From contig CAZURK010000033.1 in assembly GCA_964623055.1 (NCBI GenBank), forward strand, positions 1 through 64,000: a stretch of 64,000 nucleotides of DNA, given 5' to 3'. The stretch is from JADHUC01 sp964623055 (GTDB lineage Bacteria > Planctomycetota > Planctomycetia > Pirellulales > Pirellulaceae). Positions within the stretch are counted from its first letter, which is position 1, and every line of letters begins with the position of its first letter. The position numbers and the translations under genes are program-made. The notes beneath the pieces were generated by a model, which searched no databases, was not told the origin of the DNA, and saw only the letters and a list, made by a program, of their open reading frames with translations. Shown piece by piece: positions 17,798 through 25,530 of the stretch.

Positions 17798-18055
17798 TTG
17801 GCCCAAATCACGTACGAATGGTTGTTCGCATACCTTGAGCGACTTGGTTTCGAGGACTCGTCACGATCCGATTCTGAGAGAGTATTCGAGCATTCAGAGC
17901 TCGGGATACTGCTTGCGTTTACGATGCTGGACGACGCTACGGTAGATCGGCCCGTACGGGATGCCGATATCACATCTGCAGAGTTCCACCTGCAACAGCA
18001 AGGGCTGCTTTCACGCCCGCTCACGGACGCAGTGCACCGATTCAGCGAGTGCTAA
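17798..18055 (+). CDS. Small HicA-like protein, paralogue 2
   Basis: Protein of 85 residues with a TTG start, ten bases after the previous stop and with AGGA about ten bases upstream. It aligns along its whole length with paralogue 1: 'ITYEWLFAYLERLGF' against 'ITFDGLQRFLCRIGF', then 'FEHSELGILLAF' against 'FHHRDSGTIIVL' and 'LQQQGL' against 'LETQGL'. Identity is low, so the duplication is old. It also lacks the GSH catalytic motif. It closes a three-gene operon with DUF4365. Confidence 0.65.
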   Translation: MAQITYEWLFAYLERLGFEDSSRSDSERVFEHSELGILLAFTMLDDATVDRPVRDADITSAEFHLQQQGLLSRPLTDAVHRFSEC

Positions 18056-18190
18056 GCGGTGGAACCTCCTTTTGCTCATTTGCGTAGCTGGCATTTGGTG
18101 CCGGTCTCCAAAGACGCATGAGCATCAGTGACGTAGTTGATTTGCCTGCGCACGACCTGTCGGCGTGGACCGATCAGAGGGCATACAGCC

Positions 18191-19516
18191 CTACCTCAAC
18201 TTTTCAGGCGGCGGGTCCAGCGATCGCAACAGGGACCACAGGGCCTTGCGCCCCGTGGCGCGCATGTCGTCGGTCGTCCGGCCGAACCAGGGAAACTCGA
18301 AAGTCACGGTGACCGCATCGAAGTTTCGCTCACAATAGGTACGTAGTAGTTCTTTCTCTGGAACGTTAGGCGATAGGGGCTTGGGGTCGCGGATGGTCCA
18401 CTGTTTGCCGAATTCCAACTGGTCGGGCATGTAGCGCACGAATCGTTCGCGGATAATCGGGTTCAGGCCGAGTAGCCCGTCGGTGTGCTTGTTTTGCCAG
18501 TTGTGCAGGTCGATGGCAACGGCCGGACGTACCCTGTCGACGGCCTGTTTCAATGGCAAGCTGGCGGGGTCGGGCTGGTACGGAATGGACGACAAATTGA
18601 CGCCCTGCGGCGCCGTTAGCCTGCCCAGCCCGTTGTGCACGCCGTCGGGATTGGCCATCGGGATCACGTGGAACACATACTCGCGCAAGGCGGCCGCGGC
18701 GTAGGCGTCGTCCGACAGCAGCCACCGCACCATTCCCTCGACGTTGTAACTGGTGGCGCTTTCGTAGGCGTGGACGCGTGAGCGGATGAGGAAGTTCTTC
18801 TTCGGCCTCGGCGAGGCGTCGGTGATCCGCAACAGCCACAAATTCCGCTTCTCGGGACTCTCGCCGATCTTCTCCACCTTCACCAACGGATGCCCACGGA
18901 GCGAGTCCACAAACTGCTCGCTTTGCGTGTAGTTGTAGGGTGGATGCCAGTGGATCTCGGTCTCGCCCGGCGGCGCTTCGAGCCTCACGTGGGCCACCGA
19001 GTCGGTTACGTCGGCTATCACGGTGCGCCACTTGTCGCATTTTGGCCGACGCGCCACAACGAAATCCCGATACGACATGAACTCCTCGACGCTGGCGAAA
19101 CTCGGCCGGTCTTTGGGTGGGGCGTCGTGGTACTGCCAGTCGATCCACAGATCGACCGGTGCCGCGGCCTGGCCCGCGTTGACCACCTTGAAGCCCAATC
19201 GCGTGCTGCGGCCTACGGCCTCCTCGCTGATCCCTGGGCTGGAGCGCCATGAGGGAAAGATACGAAACCGGCCCGGCCCTTCTTGCTTCACGCCAGCCGG
19301 GTCGTGGGGGCAACTCCCGTCGAATCCCACGACGATTCGTACGGCCGGAGTTGTCGCCTCACCGGTCGCTGTCGTATCGCCCTGTGCCTCCCGCCGGGCC
19401 TCCGGCTCGGCCGCGGCTCGACTCACATTCGTTTGGAGACCAAACAGGAACAGCGATCCCAGCACGAGCATGTAGCGGGGAAACATACGGTCAACGAGAC
19501 TACTTGGACGTGTCAT
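18191..19516 (-). CDS. Secreted M14-family zinc carboxypeptidase
   Basis: Protein of 441 residues with a signal peptide (hydrophobic stretch about residues 15-32). It holds the M14 zinc site and active site: 'SRVHAYESATSYNVEGMVRW' for the H-x-x-E pair (about residues 247-250), 'NPDGVHNGLGR' for substrate-binding Asn/Arg, 'VAIDLHNWQN' for the second zinc His, and 'VTFEFPWFGR' for the general-base Glu. An all-beta domain (about 65-215, 'WIDWQYHDAPP') precedes it as in cytosolic-carboxypeptidase-like/M14-associated folds. ATG 19516 is chosen over an upstream in-frame ATG because AGGAG lies ten bases away. It is probably a periplasmic or secreted peptidase. It follows the LamG gene by 56 bp in the same direction. 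Confidence 0.9.
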   Translation of the reverse strand: MTRPSSLVDRMFPRYMLVLGSLFLFGLQTNVSRAAAEPEARREAQGDTTATGEATTPAVRIVVGFDGSCPHDPAGVKQEGPGRFRIFPSWRSSPGISEEAVGRSTRLGFKVVNAGQAAAPVDLWIDWQYHDAPPKDRPSFASVEEFMSYRDFVVARRPKCDKWRTVIADVTDSVAHVRLEAPPGETEIHWHPPYNYTQSEQFVDSLRGHPLVKVEKIGESPEKRNLWLLRITDASPRPKKNFLIRSRVHAYESATSYNVEGMVRWLLSDDAYAAAALREYVFHVIPMANPDGVHNGLGRLTAPQGVNLSSIPYQPDPASLPLKQAVDRVRPAVAIDLHNWQNKHTDGLLGLNPIIRERFVRYMPDQLEFGKQWTIRDPKPLSPNVPEKELLRTYCERNFDAVTVTFEFPWFGRTTDDMRATGRKALWSLLRSLDPPPEKLR

Positions 19517-19572
19517 GACGTTGAACTCCTGAAGCTTGAGGCACACCGTACCGTTTTTCCTACAACCCCAAT

Positions 19573-22500
19573 CTACCGACTCCACGCCTTCGCTGCGACC
19601 TCCGCGGTGTTGTTGACTTCGGTGATTTCCTTGGCCGGGCCGCGGACTTCCACTCGCAGCGACCCGCTGGTTGGAAGGTCGGCGAACGTGAATGCGGCTA
19701 CTTTGGGCTGCAAATCGAGCACGCCGTCCAAGCCGTGGTGCTTCTGCGTCGCCAGGGTCTTTGCGTCGGAGTCTTTCACGGCAACCGAGAAAGGTCCGCT
19801 GGCCTCACAGCCGAGGTTGTGCACCTTGACCGTCAGCGTCGTTTCATCTCGGACGGCGTCTTCACGTGTGATGCCCAGGTCGCAGCGCTGGGCCAGCGGC
19901 ACGGGATCATTGGCGATCTGAGTGACATCGACCACGACCAACTTGCGGCTGGGCAACGTGATGGGTATCGGTTCGTAACGTCTCAGGTCGAGCGTTCGCG
20001 GCTGGCCAAGCGGTTCGTCGATCTTGTCATCGCCGTTGGTGTCGATTCCCGTGCGAACGCGGTACGTGCCTGGTTCGAGCCGCCACACGCGTAGCTTGCC
20101 AGTTTGTGCCGCCGGTTCGAAGTTGTATCCGACCCACGCCAGGTGTTTGGGAGTGTCGTCGAGCACGAGGCCGGCGAATTCGGCCGACGGTCCCTCGTAG
20201 CTGACGGCGTGGAGGGGCATCAGTTCGTTCCGCGCGCCGGGCATGCAACCGAAGTACATTTGGTCGGTGAACTTCTTGCCTCCCACCCACGTCATGTGCA
20301 CGCGATCGCCGCTCTGCTCGGTGCGGGTGACCATATCCATGCGGTAATAGAGTTGCTTGTACATGATCTCCAACGCGTCGACCAGATGCTTCTTGTCCCG
20401 CGTGTACCACCAGGCCAGATACAGACGCAGAAACCGTTTGGTCGGCCTCAGCAACTCTTTCATGAGCGTCTCGTCGGCAGTTCGAAGATTGAGCAAACGG
20501 GTCCACTTCGCGTCTCTGCCTGGCCACTTCGAACGTTCGATATAGCGTTTGTCCCCAGTCATCATAAACAGAGCATATTCCAGGTCGCCGGTGCGCCCCC
20601 TTTCCATCGGCGCGGCGCCGGCGTAGTACTCGGCCATCATCTGCGTCAAATCAGGGTGACCGTTGTAGTACATCAGGTAGAGGCCCGCGTGCAGGATCAG
20701 CCGATCGTGGCTTGGCTTGGCGTACCGGGAACCAGTTCTGACTTCGGATGCCGAGAAGAACCCGCCGGCGGGCTTTCGTTTGCCGTCGAGTGATTTGGTA
20801 ATCAAGAACCCGTCGTAGCGGCGGGCAGTCGCGAGCAGACGTTCCATCAAAACCGGATTGCCGTAGTCCAGCAACGCGGCGTACGGTTGCACGTTTGGGC
20901 CGGCTTCGTACGCGTGCAGCGCGTCGGTCATACCCTTGTTCAGTCCGTTCTCCATCGTGTGGTTCCAGCAGAAATCGGTTAACAATCGCTGCGAGCGTTT
21001 GATCTTGTCATCCGTGTCGCTCAACAGCGCCAGCCCCGGCCAATCGCCCAGCATATCGGTATCGTCGCCGGCGCCACTGCCCAACTCGCCGTTGGGTGTT
21101 TGCCGATTGTCGATCCACCAGTGGGCAAACTCGAAGTGCAGTTTGGACAGTTCCTCTTGCAGAAGCGCCCACCGAGGCGCGCCTGAGTCCTTGGGAAGCG
21201 GATCCGGCAGCGAGTCCAGCAACTCCTTGCCTCTCCCGTACTGCCGTCCCTGTGTCCACAGCACGTACCCGATGCTCCAGCGATCGTTGGGGAACCGGCG
21301 GTACAGGTCGTACATGGGCCGCGCGATCGCGTCGTAGCTGGCCAACGCCACACGCAGATGGGCGTTGCTCTTGGTGGCGTAGCTCCAGGGGTGCGGCTCG
21401 CTGAGGACCTCGAAACTGTCGCTCAGGATGTGGTGTTGCATCTTGTAGTAAGCCCGCGTCGCCGTTGCCAAGTTGGGTCCGTACGCTACCAACTTCGATC
21501 CGTCTGGTCCGCAACGCACGCGTCCGCCGTCGCGGCTGACGAGGGTGACCCACAGTTCGGTGCCCTTTGGTAAGAGCGTCGGCCCAAACTCGAGCGCGAG
21601 GTCCAATCGCCCAGGCTGCTTGAGTTTCACGTCCACGTCGATCAGGTTCCGCCACAGGTTGAACGGATCGTGCACACGGACGTTGACCGTGTTGCCGGCC
21701 TTCCATCCGTCGACACGGAGCGCCAGCTGCACCGCGCCGAGGGGTAACTCCTTCGACTGTGGCGGGCACATCAAATGGAAAAACCGCAACGGACGAATGA
21801 CCACGTCGTCTGCCGGCCCGGGCTCGGTCGCGCCGGTGAGGATTAGGCGCTCGTCCGGGCGGTACCAGTGGATCAGCCGAACACGGTTGTCTCCGGCGAC
21901 CGTTTCTGGAGCTTGGCTAGTCAAGTAACAGCTCAACACAGTCTGGCCGGTTGGCGTGCCGTCGGGCTGAACGTTCAACAGCGACAGGTCGTGTAGTTCC
22001 TTGCGCTTGCTCCAGTAGTATCGATCGGAACTGGAAGGGCCGGTGGCGGTGTCTTTGTGAGGATACACGCTGACAGCCGAGGCCGAGCATGGTCGGTCGA
22101 GCGGAATCTGAGTGACAAACTGATCGCCAGTCAGCGTCGCCAGCACGCGTTTGTCGGTCGGCATGGCAAACGCGTCGCCTTCGCGCAAGCTCGCTTCGTC
22201 GATCGTGCCTCGGATTCGCAGCACGTTGAACTCGTCGCCCTCGGCCAGCAGCAGCCGCACGGGACCACGGCTATTGGGATACCAGTACGGGTGATAACGC
22301 AACGGCCAGACCGAGTCTTCCCGGCCATCGGCGACGCGCCAGCCGGATTTGCGCACCGCGCGGGCCCGTTCCGGCAAGATTTTGCGCACGAGGGTCGGAC
22401 CATCGACGACTGGGAAACGGCTTGCCGTGCCATCGTGCCAACCAAGGTGCTCCAGCCGGTGGGCGTCAGTGACTGTGGCTACCGAGTCGGCCAGGCCCGT

Positions 22501-23253
22501 CAGGTCGTCTTTGCCATGGGCCAGCGTCTTGACCTGTTTCTCCGTAAGAGCAACGTCGAAGATACGCACCTCGTCGAAGATCGCCCCTTTCAGCCCGATG
22601 CGACCGGCCGACAGGTAACCAGTCTGATATGCCTTGGTGCTCCACGTCGCGCCGCAAGGTTGTCCGTCCACGTATCCTGCCAGACCGCGACACTCGTCCC
22701 AGACCAAGGCCACGTGGTGCCACTGGCCGTCGTCGAGCTTCATTTTCGGCAACTTGCAGACACGGTCCGCGTAGGTACGGTCGAAAACCTCGATGCTTGG
22801 GCCTTTCCAACTCACGAGCGGATGGACGGCATGATCGTTGGTTTGGCTGGTGATCTTGACGGACGGGGTGGCGGTAGTCGTCCGGCACCAGAAACTGATC
22901 GTACCGACCCGCAGACAGAAATAGCCCTGGGCCTTGAATGAAGCCTCTTCGCCATCGGTCGGCACCTGCTGAGTGGGATCGGCGGCCGACGGCCGACCGC
23001 CACGGACATCCAACGCTCGGCCAACACAGCCCTCGACGAAGTCGAACTGCCAGCCTTCCGGCGCCATGGTACTGCGCGTTCGTGCGTGCATGGCGGGAAA
23101 GCCCGCACCAGCATCCGCTTTAGGCCCATCCTCGAACGACGCACGAAAGGTCACACCAGCATCCGGCACAGGGCCTCGCGGATAGTCGTCGACGGCGACC
23201 GCCATTGACGCAACCAACCACGACAACACGAGTGCAATTGACCGAGATTTCAC
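19573..23253 (-). CDS. Large secreted LamG / CARDB protein with a helical catalytic-like middle
   Basis: Protein of 1226 residues with a signal peptide. Residues about 30-250 form a LamG/concanavalin-A-like domain ('ISFWCRTTTATPSV', 'DGQWHHVALVWDE', 'IFDEVRIFDVALTEKQVKTL'). The middle (about 650-1000) is rich in Trp and Tyr helices ('HDRLILHAGLYLMYYNGHPD', 'RLYLAWWYTRDKKHLVDALE') and looks like an (alpha/alpha) toroid as found in polysaccharide lyases or hydrolases, but I see no diagnostic catalytic motif. The last ~90 residues are a CARDB-like beta domain ('VKVHNLGCEASGPFSVAV', 'EITEVNNTAEV'). 'GIDTNGDDKIDEP' is a calcium-binding-like dockerin-style loop. A role in polysaccharide degradation is inferred. 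An inverted repeat at 23277-23374 lies just upstream. Confidence 0.78.
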   Translation of the reverse strand: MKSRSIALVLSWLVASMAVAVDDYPRGPVPDAGVTFRASFEDGPKADAGAGFPAMHARTRSTMAPEGWQFDFVEGCVGRALDVRGGRPSAADPTQQVPTDGEEASFKAQGYFCLRVGTISFWCRTTTATPSVKITSQTNDHAVHPLVSWKGPSIEVFDRTYADRVCKLPKMKLDDGQWHHVALVWDECRGLAGYVDGQPCGATWSTKAYQTGYLSAGRIGLKGAIFDEVRIFDVALTEKQVKTLAHGKDDLTGLADSVATVTDAHRLEHLGWHDGTASRFPVVDGPTLVRKILPERARAVRKSGWRVADGREDSVWPLRYHPYWYPNSRGPVRLLLAEGDEFNVLRIRGTIDEASLREGDAFAMPTDKRVLATLTGDQFVTQIPLDRPCSASAVSVYPHKDTATGPSSSDRYYWSKRKELHDLSLLNVQPDGTPTGQTVLSCYLTSQAPETVAGDNRVRLIHWYRPDERLILTGATEPGPADDVVIRPLRFFHLMCPPQSKELPLGAVQLALRVDGWKAGNTVNVRVHDPFNLWRNLIDVDVKLKQPGRLDLALEFGPTLLPKGTELWVTLVSRDGGRVRCGPDGSKLVAYGPNLATATRAYYKMQHHILSDSFEVLSEPHPWSYATKSNAHLRVALASYDAIARPMYDLYRRFPNDRWSIGYVLWTQGRQYGRGKELLDSLPDPLPKDSGAPRWALLQEELSKLHFEFAHWWIDNRQTPNGELGSGAGDDTDMLGDWPGLALLSDTDDKIKRSQRLLTDFCWNHTMENGLNKGMTDALHAYEAGPNVQPYAALLDYGNPVLMERLLATARRYDGFLITKSLDGKRKPAGGFFSASEVRTGSRYAKPSHDRLILHAGLYLMYYNGHPDLTQMMAEYYAGAAPMERGRTGDLEYALFMMTGDKRYIERSKWPGRDAKWTRLLNLRTADETLMKELLRPTKRFLRLYLAWWYTRDKKHLVDALEIMYKQLYYRMDMVTRTEQSGDRVHMTWVGGKKFTDQMYFGCMPGARNELMPLHAVSYEGPSAEFAGLVLDDTPKHLAWVGYNFEPAAQTGKLRVWRLEPGTYRVRTGIDTNGDDKIDEPLGQPRTLDLRRYEPIPITLPSRKLVVVDVTQIANDPVPLAQRCDLGITREDAVRDETTLTVKVHNLGCEASGPFSVAVKDSDAKTLATQKHHGLDGVLDLQPKVAAFTFADLPTSGSLRVEVRGPAKEITEVNNTAEVAAKAWSR

Positions 23254-23276
23254 GGCAGATCCTTTCGCTCAAAACC

Positions 23277-23374
23277 GGGGTCGGGCACTTCAAACTTCAA
23301 TTTTCGCCTCGATATGGCCTACAGGATGGTCCAACATTCGTGGGCGAAGATTGAAGTTTGAAGTGCCTGACCCC
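23277..23374. repeat. Inverted-repeat element (32-bp arms)
   Basis: Arms at 23277-23308 and 23343-23374 pair at about 30 of 32 positions (GGGGTC(G/A)GGCACTTC... against its complement) around a 34-bp loop. No ORF is inside. Size and structure fit a MITE or REPIN-like element. It sits directly upstream of the LamG gene start and next to transposase debris. Confidence 0.75.
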
Positions 23375-23479
23375 TACGCCCCAAGGTCGACCTCTATGTT
23401 GAGGTATCGAAACCATGAATGCAACTGTCAGACTATGATAGCCGGGGGTGCAGGAACGAGCTTTTCTACGTCGCGGCCG

Positions 23480-23857
23480 CTAGCGAAGGCGTTCTGAGGC
23501 GGGCGTTGGGGCTGTAGGGATGGCCCGGCCGGGTTTGCAGGTGCGTCTCAAGGCGGTTGTCGTCGCACAACGCCGCTGCGCGTTGTTCTCGAAGTAGTCG
23601 ATGGCTTCGGCAAGGATCTTACGTGGGTCGTTATCCGCCGCGTCGGTCCATTGTAGGTGAAGCTGCCAGAGTTCTTCCTCATCGTTTCGCACGTGGCGAG
23701 CTGCCGCGTAGATATGCTCCACCACGTGAACGAAATCGAGGATAGGCGTGAACGTGGGAAAGTGAGCTTGCTGGATGGTCCAGTTGTAGGCCAAGCCATC
23801 GCCGACAAACGCCCGTTTCTCGGCACGGTAGAACCCGCGAGAATCCGCCTCGGCCGC
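23480..23857 (-). pseudogene. Transposase remnant (ISKra4-like)
   Basis: A minus-strand frame carries 'GFYRAEKRAFVGDGLAYNW' followed by 'TIQQAHFPTFTPILDFVH', 'EHIYAAARHV' and 'AEAIDYFENNAQR', the kind of DDE-transposase core seen in ISKra4-like elements. A TGA lies immediately upstream of the match at 23861-23863, there is no proper start, and after 'NNAQR' the sequence no longer resembles a transposase. So this is a short internal fragment. It abuts, in opposite orientation, a fragment of a helicase gene. The family name rests on motif memory only. Confidence 0.6.
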
Positions 23858-25182
23858 CCCTCATCCCGCTGCGACAATATCCGCCGAAGCGGCTCGAACC
23901 CATCGTCGTCCGCCACGTTGTCGACGGATACCGCGAGGGGCAGCGCGATCGCGTGATCAATCGCCCTGAAGCGGCTGCCACGGCCAAAGCGGTGATCGAG
24001 TGCTTGAGCGATCCACGATACGATGGCAAGACGATGGGCGTGATTTGCCTGCAAGGACACGCCCAGGCACAGTTGATCGAGCAGATGCTGCTCGACGCCG
24101 TAGGTCCCGAACCCTTCGAGAAGCGACAACTGATCTGCGGGGACGCTTACAGCTTCCAAGGCGTGAGCCGAAACGACCTCAACCCGGAGTGTATGCGATG
24201 TCGGCTACTGGAATACTGCTACAACCCGGGAACCGAGGTTTTGTCAACAGATCTTTCGGTCTGCGACAGCCAATTCGAGCGCGATGTCGCGACAGAATTG
24301 ATCTCGCGTGCATACCGAATTGTTCCCCAGTATCCCTATGCTGGCAAGAGAATCGACCTTGTTGTCGAAGGAACGAAGTCCCGGCTGGCAATTGAGGGCG
24401 ACGGCGACGAATGGCACGGGCCGGATCGCTACGAGGCTGACATGCACCGTCAACGGATCTTGGAGCGAGCCGGCTGGAAGTTTGTGCGTATCCGTGGCAG
24501 CCGTTTCTATGCAAGCCGACAGGTCGAGGCAGTTCGAGTGCTGGCTGAGATTGAAGCTCAGGAAATCGAACCGGTCACAAAGGGCGATCTGGAACAGACC
24601 GACCGCTCATGCATCGGCGAGGTCCGAGGACAGGATTGCCTGGAATCGCTTGGCGGTATTGAGGTCGATGGCGCGGCCAAGTCGGCTGAATCAACAGACG
24701 TGCGTCCACATCAGGAGAATTCGGGTTCCGAGCCTCCCGTGGATGATGATGTTGCCAAACAAGAGCACGTAGATCATGAGGAAGGATCGGCCAAGAGCGC
24801 AGAAAAGACCCGACCCTCCGAGGCAACGAACGACTCGACTCGGTCCATCGAGGATCAAGGATTTCTGCTGTTGGGCGAGCCCGCCGCTAACGCCGAAGAG
24901 GCCTCCGCCACCGCCCAGCCAAATGGTGTTCGTTCAGAAGAGCAGCATACAATCGACGAAATCGTCGCTCATGGCTTCGAGACGTGGCTTAAGCTTGCAC
25001 ACTGGGCAAAGGTGAACGATGTGCTTGAGCCCAAAGAAAGGAGTCTGAGCTACAACGTCGGGGATCGCATCAGGAGAGGCACTGGACCCTCGTTCGCTCA
25101 GGCACGATGGGCGAAAACAATCTTCGAAAGAGCGAGGGAGCTGGGGTTTGAGATGCCAGAGCCGAATGGGGAAACGAGTTAG
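23857..25182 (+). pseudogene. 3' remnant of an SF1 helicase with C-terminal endonuclease-fold domain
   Basis: A 1.3-kb remnant. It opens mid-protein at 'PLIPLRQYPPKRLEP' (codons from 23857, before any start) and 'INRPEAAATAKAVIECLSD', then 'TMGVICLQGHAQAQLIEQML' and 'GDAYSFQG', the motif V region of DNA2/NAM7-type helicases. Normally motif VI with its arginine follows over about 60 residues; here 'GDAYSFQG' jumps at about 24168 to 'NDLNPECMRCRLLEY', so that block is missing. Next comes a PD-(D/E)XK-type domain: 'CDSQFERDVATELISRAY', 'GKRIDLVVEG', 'RLAIEGDGDEWHG', 'AGWKFVRIRGSRFY'. An acidic tail of ~200 residues with 'ARWAKTIFERARELGF' ends it. Large proteins of this type are thought to act in phage or plasmid defence. 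A GTG at 23953 could in theory start a shortened product. Confidence 0.7.
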
Positions 25183-25530
25183 AGCCCCTGGCCCGCGCGC
25201 TCCGGTTCGGCCCAGATCCGTAGCGCCACTCCCAGAATCTCACTTGGAAATCGAGGATGACGAGATTCCATCGCTTCCGGTCTTCCGGCAGCGGTATGGT
25301 CGCTTGCTCATCGCGCTCGGGCATATTGATTTGTGAGAACTGCTTCAGGTGTGTGCTTTCGAGCCATACAATAGCACGAGTCTGAATCATGAGGCCGTGG
25401 CGGATCGATAGCAGGCGGACCTCGCCCAGCGAAACCGTTGCGCGCAAAACGCCGAGCCGCCTATCGTTTCCAGAAGGCGGGGGATGCACCTGCATGTCCC
25501 AACAGGAAGCCTACATAGGGAAAACTTGAA
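25183..25530. other. Intergenic region, 348 bp, no gene recognised
   Basis: Follows the helicase remnant and precedes a plus-strand secreted-protein gene. Both strands contain short open frames, including a minus-strand one with 'VRFWEWRYGSGPNRSARARG', but none has a recognised family or a convincing ribosome site. Given the neighbouring debris, this may be further decayed mobile DNA. Confidence 0.4.

Noticed and set aside
25070..25495. Minus-strand open frame near the helicase remnant
   Set aside because: No recognised domain and it overlaps the helicase 3' end. Left as unassigned intergenic DNA.
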